Below are positions 8,055 to 11,617 of a stretch of 11,617 bases of DNA, piece after piece. The notes beneath the pieces are model-generated. The model searched no databases and was not told where the DNA came from. It worked only from the letters and a program-made list of their open reading frames with translations. The translations under genes and the position numbers were made by a program. The DNA is from CAYFJO01 sp964343305 (GTDB lineage: Bacteria > Planctomycetota > Planctomycetia > Pirellulales > Pirellulaceae). Location of the stretch: assembly GCA_964343305.1 (NCBI GenBank), contig CAYFJO010000343.1:1-11617 (forward strand), given 5' to 3'. Numbering within the stretch: the stretch's first letter is position 1; every line of letters starts with the position of its first letter.

Positions 8055-9107
8055 TCAATTTCTCAGATGCCGTTCCAAGAATACTCGCACTTTCTCCCTC
8101 GCGGTCTTCGATTCGGGAAGCCCGTAGTTGAACACCTGAAAAATGTGCCACATGCCTTCGTAAAGATCGAGCTTCACAGGAATACCCGCCTGATCGAGTA
8201 CCTGATATTGTCGCACGGCATTGCTGAGGAAGATTTCCTTCGTGCCAGCTTGAATCAAGGTGGGTGGAAATCCCTTCGAGTAATCACCGTACACGGGCGA
8301 TACGTATGGGTGCTTTTGGTCGGTCGGTGCCGCGTATGCATCGGCGCAGTTCTTCAGATTCTTCGGATAGTAAAGCAGCGGGTCGGCAGCTTGAAGAGTC
8401 GTGTACGAGTCTCCCGCCCGAGTGATATCGGACCAGGGAGACCACAAGACCACCGCGGCTGGCACGCCCATCCCTTTGTCGCGCATCTTCAACACTGCCC
8501 CAGCCGCAAGCCCACCACCAGCCGATTCGCCGTAGATGCCGATGTTTTCCAACGCATGTCCCTGGTCAAGCAAAGTCTTGAACACACTGAGGACCTGGTC
8601 AGTAACTTCTCTCCACTTGGCATGAGGAGCCAACGTGTAGTCTACGGCAATAACACGCAGCGTGGTATCGTTTGCCATTGGAACGGCGCTCAGCAATCTC
8701 GATCTTGCGCTGTACATCGTGTAAGCACCGCCGTGCGTGTACACAAGCACTCTTTTATCGCCGTTCTTCCATCCCTTGGGTTTAATGTCGAGCACAGGCA
8801 CACCGCCCAGTTTCCTCGTTTGAATTTGAGGTCGATATCGCTCGACAACCGCCGCGCTAGCACTTGCATATTTCTTTTCGATTGCAGCTTGAACTTTTTT
8901 CCAGCCGTCGATGTCGTCGTGTACCGGCAGCGGCGCTCTACTCGCGCTTCGACTGAATTTTGCGAGTGCCTCTTGGGCGTCTTTGGATATCGTGATCGGA
9001 ACATGAAAATCGCCGCCAACAGACCATCTCAAGGACACTCCTAAGACAACGCACGCAACCCATGTGGAAATGAATACTCTTTCCAGTCGTAAACATCGAA
9101 ACAGCAT
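8055..9107 (-). CDS. Exported alpha/beta hydrolase, hormone-sensitive-lipase type (Abhydrolase_3)
   Basis: From ATG 9107 the product is 350 residues. Residues 1-30 are a basic then hydrophobic leader (signal peptide or membrane anchor). The oxyanion-hole motif H-G-G-A-Y is at 125-129. The nucleophile elbow G-E-S-A-G-G is at 193-198, with Ser195. The acid probably lies in G-T-K-E-I-F-L (288-294; Glu291, where this group has D or E). The His is at 321 in E-G-M-W-H-I-F-Q. These mark the HSL family of esterases and lipases. ATG 9107 has GGAG eight bases upstream; a GTG at 9158 would add 17 residues that do not look like a leader. The gene diverges from the Gfo/Idh operon and is followed on its own strand by the broken Gfo/Idh gene. 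The likely substrate is a small ester such as an acetylated sugar, by context only. Confidence 0.87.
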   Translation of the reverse strand: MLFRCLRLERVFISTWVACVVLGVSLRWSVGGDFHVPITISKDAQEALAKFSRSASRAPLPVHDDIDGWKKVQAAIEKKYASASAAVVERYRPQIQTRKLGGVPVLDIKPKGWKNGDKRVLVYTHGGAYTMYSARSRLLSAVPMANDTTLRVIAVDYTLAPHAKWREVTDQVLSVFKTLLDQGHALENIGIYGESAGGGLAAGAVLKMRDKGMGVPAAVVLWSPWSDITRAGDSYTTLQAADPLLYYPKNLKNCADAYAAPTDQKHPYVSPVYGDYSKGFPPTLIQAGTKEIFLSNAVRQYQVLDQAGIPVKLDLYEGMWHIFQVFNYGLPESKTAREKVRVFLERHLRN

Positions 9108-9351
9108 CTCGAATTCTCCAGATTGATGGCAGGCAGTTGTGGCCAAAACGCCTGTCACCGTGCCTTGTTGGCACGAGTGTTATTGATCGTGATGGGATGT
9201 CCTGTGATTACACCCGCATATTTGGAAACTTTGCTAAGTCAAATGTCAAGCGATATTCTATGTGTAGCATCGATAGCAATAAAATCGAATGCGTTCATGA
9301 TGCGCACAACCATCAACGCTAGTCCGTCCGTTTACCATCCAGGAGTAAGAA
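9108..9351. promoter_or_regulatory. Divergent promoter region between hydrolase and Gfo/Idh operon
   Basis: In this 244-bp gap a tight hairpin, CGTGCC-TTGTT-GGCACG, lies at 9159-9175, about 50 bp upstream of the hydrolase ATG. A looser one (GCATCGAT and ATCGAATGC with one bulge) lies at 9267-9292. On the plus strand TTGCTA (9231-9236), a 17-bp spacer and TATTCT (9254-9259) form a possible sigma-70-like promoter for the Gfo/Idh operon, with about 90 bp of leader. The ribosome site AGGAG is at 9341-9345. These are weak single-sequence predictions. Confidence 0.3.
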
Positions 9352-10650
9352 ATGGATCACCGAAAAACAACACGACGTGAATTCGGCAAAATAACCGCGC
9401 TGGCTGGCATCGGATTTTGGTCGGTAACTGCAACAACAGCACGGTCCAGCGATTCTGCCAACAGCAAGTTGAACATCGCAGTGGTCGGAACGGCGCGTCG
9501 TGGTGCATCGAATTTGAAAGCGGTCAGTGAAACCGAGAACATCGTTGCATTGTGCGACATCGATGACCAGTTGTTGGGTCTGGCGTCCGAGAAATTCCCT
9601 CGCGCCAAGACCTACAATGACTTTCGCTTAATGTTGGAGCAGAAGAACATCGACGCGGTGGTTGTCAGTACGCCGGACCACACTCATGCGGTGGCCGCAA
9701 TTGCGGCGATGAAATCCGACAAACACGTGTACTGCGAAAAGCCGCTGGCACACTCGATCCACGAAGCTCGCGTGATGCGTCAAATTGCCGAAGAGCAGAA
9801 AGTCGTCACGCAAATGGGGAATCAACTTCACGCCACGAACCAGTTACGTCAAGTCGTCGAGTTTGTACGAGCCGGCGCGCTAGGCAATGTGCGGGAAGTC
9901 GTCACTTGGTCGAATAAAGTTTTTTCCGGTGGTGATCGTCCAAAAGAAAAACCGTCAGTTCCCAGTCACATTCATTGGGACCTGTGGTTGGGACCCGCTC
10001 CTCGGCGGCCGTACCACACGGCCTATATTCCGCGGAATTGGCGAGGTTGGTGGGATTTCGGTGAAGGCAATTTCGGCGACATGGCCTGCCACATCATCGA
10101 CGCTCCATTTTGGGCGCTCGACCTAAATTACCCGACCACCGTGTCGGCGGAAGGACCACCTGTTCACCCCGAAAGCGCACCGCCCGCGCTCGTCGTACGA
10201 TACGAGTTTCCAGCACGTGGAAAACTGCCGCCGGTCCGGTTCACATGGTACGACGGCGCGAAGGCTCCGCCGAGTCACTTGATCGACGGCGTGAAACTCC
10301 CGAATCAAGGCGCGTTGTTTTTTGGCGACAACGGAACTCTTTTATTTACGCACGGTGGTGGAGCGCAATTGCTTGTCGACTCGAAAGTCGTTGACTTTGA
10401 ATACCCTGAACCGTCACTACCGCGCGTGAAGAGCCACCACCAGGAATGGATAACGGCCTGCAAGACCGGCAGCCAAGCAATTTCCAATTTCGCATACGGC
10501 AGTGTACTCACTGAAGTTGCATTGGCTGGAATCGTTGCGTATCGCGTCGGCAAAGAGCTTCAGTGGGACGGACCAAACGCGAAGGCAACGAATTGTCCTG
10601 ACGCCGATCGGTATATCCGGCCTGAATTACAGAACGGTTGGAAGCTGTGA
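9352..10650 (+). CDS. Tat-exported Gfo/Idh/MocA-family NAD(P)-dependent oxidoreductase
   Basis: The product is 432 residues. A twin-arginine signal lies at 6-31 (T-T-R-R-E-F-G-K, then A-L-A-G-I-G-F-W). The dinucleotide fold starts at 40 with L-N-I-A-V-V-G-T-A-R-R-G, where the middle Gly of G-x-G-x-x-G is Ala; related proteins vary here. The family motif C-E-K-P is at 128-131. The substrate-side motif W-W-D-F-G-E-G-N-F-G-D-M-A-C-H-I-I-D carries the probable catalytic Asp243/His247. The C-terminal domain includes H-H-Q-E-W-I-T-A-C-K-T-G. Length and layout are normal for exported planctomycete members. It has a good AGGAG site and is followed after 20 bp by the amidohydrolase gene, so the two form an operon. 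It probably oxidises or reduces a sugar or cyclitol with a bound cofactor folded in before Tat export. It appears intact, unlike the second Gfo/Idh gene. Confidence 0.92.
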   Translation: MDHRKTTRREFGKITALAGIGFWSVTATTARSSDSANSKLNIAVVGTARRGASNLKAVSETENIVALCDIDDQLLGLASEKFPRAKTYNDFRLMLEQKNIDAVVVSTPDHTHAVAAIAAMKSDKHVYCEKPLAHSIHEARVMRQIAEEQKVVTQMGNQLHATNQLRQVVEFVRAGALGNVREVVTWSNKVFSGGDRPKEKPSVPSHIHWDLWLGPAPRRPYHTAYIPRNWRGWWDFGEGNFGDMACHIIDAPFWALDLNYPTTVSAEGPPVHPESAPPALVVRYEFPARGKLPPVRFTWYDGAKAPPSHLIDGVKLPNQGALFFGDNGTLLFTHGGGAQLLVDSKVVDFEYPEPSLPRVKSHHQEWITACKTGSQAISNFAYGSVLTEVALAGIVAYRVGKELQWDGPNAKATNCPDADRYIRPELQNGWKL

Positions 10651-10670
10651 CAAAGAAAAAGGAAGCAACC

Positions 10671-11617
10671 ATGCCCGATTCATCTGTTCGTCCCGGTAGC
10701 TGGGAACGTTGGAGTGCCCGGTCCGAATTAGCGCCGAAGTGTAAAGAGGATGATCCTTGCTGGTCGATTGAAACCGCGGGCGGACCAAGTTGTCACGGTG
10801 GTTGGGACTTGCATTGGAATCACATCAAACCCGGCGGTTGGTATCGTGTGGAAGTGGCATGCCGTGCATTCGACGTGCCACACACTCATGACAACTTGCA
10901 CGCCGAGCTTATCTGGTGGCGAAAAGACAATCATAGAGCGAACTGGGATCACGTGCGTTTTACACCGGTGGATGACAACACGTTTTCGTTTGAGCAGCAA
11001 TGCCAAGCGCCAGGCGACGCCGTGCGAGCCACGCTCCGAGTCATGTTGCGTTGGACTGATCGCGGCAAGGTCGTCTGGTGTGATCCACGTTTGACTGCTG
11101 TTCGATCGCCCAAAGGTCGGAAGCTGAATGTCGCCATCGCAACGGGGAAGTTTCCTGGGATGAGCGTTGAGGCGAACCTGCAATTCGCCACCGAGTTAAT
11201 TGAACGAGCTGCCGACGCCGGTGCGAAAGTCGTGTGTTTGCCGGAATGTATCACTTCGTGGCGCGGCGATTTGCCAAATGAAGGGGCTCGCCCGATTCCC
11301 GGCAAGGAAACGAAACAACTCTGCCGCGCAGCCACGTCGAATGGAATCGACGTTGTTTGCTCGATGAATGAACTGAATGGCAAATTGATTCACAACACAG
11401 GAATTTACATCGACGCCAAAAAGGGAATTGTCGGCAAGTACCGCAAAGTGCATTTGGCGGTGGGCGAACGTTGGCGCGGAATCACGCCCGGCAACGACTT
11501 CCCGGTGTGGGAGACAAGTTATGGCAAAGCTGGGATGCTGATTTGTTACGACAACGTGATGCCGGAAGGCCATCGCATCCTCGCACAACGCGGCGCGGAA
11601 GTGCTCTTCCTGCCAAT
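10671..11617 (+). CDS. Nitrilase-superfamily carbon-nitrogen hydrolase with extra N-terminal domain (cut by right edge)
   Basis: The frame is open from ATG 10671 to the window end (315 codons plus 2 bases). GGAAG lies five bases upstream. Residues 1-148 form an unrecognised region rich in Trp, His and Asp, with G-G-W-D-L-H-W, G-W-Y-R-V-E-V, L-H-A-E-L-I-W-W and V-R-A-T-L-R-V-M-L-R-W. It reads like a beta-sandwich of the carbohydrate-binding type. From 151 a nitrilase fold begins (K-L-N-V-A-I-A-T-G-K). All three catalytic residues are visible: Glu192 (C-L-P-E), Lys259 (G-K-Y-R-K-V-H-L) and the nucleophile Cys292 (M-L-I-C-Y-D-N-V-M-P-E). No signal peptide is evident. The chemistry should be hydrolysis of an amide or nitrile. 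The substrate is unknown, and pairing with a Gfo/Idh enzyme suggests an amino- or amide-bearing sugar derivative. Confidence 0.88.
   Translation, partial: MPDSSVRPGSWERWSARSELAPKCKEDDPCWSIETAGGPSCHGGWDLHWNHIKPGGWYRVEVACRAFDVPHTHDNLHAELIWWRKDNHRANWDHVRFTPVDDNTFSFEQQCQAPGDAVRATLRVMLRWTDRGKVVWCDPRLTAVRSPKGRKLNVAIATGKFPGMSVEANLQFATELIERAADAGAKVVCLPECITSWRGDLPNEGARPIPGKETKQLCRAATSNGIDVVCSMNELNGKLIHNTGIYIDAKKGIVGKYRKVHLAVGERWRGITPGNDFPVWETSYGKAGMLICYDNVMPEGHRILAQRGAEVLFLP

Noticed and set aside
8067..9044. Long open frame on the plus strand, 325 codons
   Set aside because: It lies opposite the alpha/beta hydrolase with its H-G-G, G-E-S-A-G-G and catalytic His motifs, and has no protein-like features.
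9159..9175. CGTGCC-TTGTT-GGCACG hairpin as an intrinsic terminator
   Set aside because: No T-run follows on either strand, and it lies in a divergent promoter region where no transcript should end.

Overview
The window looks like a piece of a planctomycete chromosome (Pirellulales/Rhodopirellula-like). This is inferred from gene content, not from any database search. The pointers are a formylglycine-type sulfatase, an ECF sigma factor directly coupled to a membrane FecR protein with a C-terminal DNRLRE-like domain, several Tat-exported Gfo/Idh/MocA oxidoreductases, secreted FAD-dependent oxidoreductases, and the start of a protein that pairs a methyltransferase-like N-terminus with a W-P-D-D-I-D-E-W motif.

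Left block (1-6320, all on the minus strand, so transcribed right to left): an ECF sigma factor overlaps a FecR-family protein by ATGA. A decayed ISL3-family transposase with a conspicuous 64-nt hairpin over its start codon follows. Next come a sulfatase and a secreted FAD-dependent oxidoreductase 14 bp apart, then a 47-codon orphan sulfatase C-terminus, then the start of the methyltransferase/PQQ-type protein, which runs off the left edge. This is probably a sigma/FecR-controlled polymer or sulfated-glycan utilisation cassette that has been rearranged.

Middle block (6321-7906): a short divergent intergenic region with small candidate operators leads on the plus strand into a FAD-oxidoreductase N-terminus that stops after 66 codons. 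Immediately abutting it on the minus strand is the 3' end of a Gfo/Idh/MocA gene broken by one in-frame TGA and one +1 frameshift. This looks like a rearrangement scar, with four broken genes in about 7.5 kb of the window.

Right block (7907-11617): a secreted or anchored HSL-type alpha/beta hydrolase (minus strand) is divergent from an apparently intact two-gene plus-strand operon. That operon encodes a Tat-signal Gfo/Idh/MocA oxidoreductase and, 20 bp later, a nitrilase-superfamily amidohydrolase with an unrecognised 150-residue N-terminal domain, cut by the right edge. These genes fit periplasmic or cell-surface sugar and amide chemistry, but no substrate can be assigned.

I did not find a convincing new defence system, CRISPR array, tRNA or rRNA. 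The most interesting material is the set of gene relics and junctions, the hairpin that would hide the transposase start, and the domain combinations.
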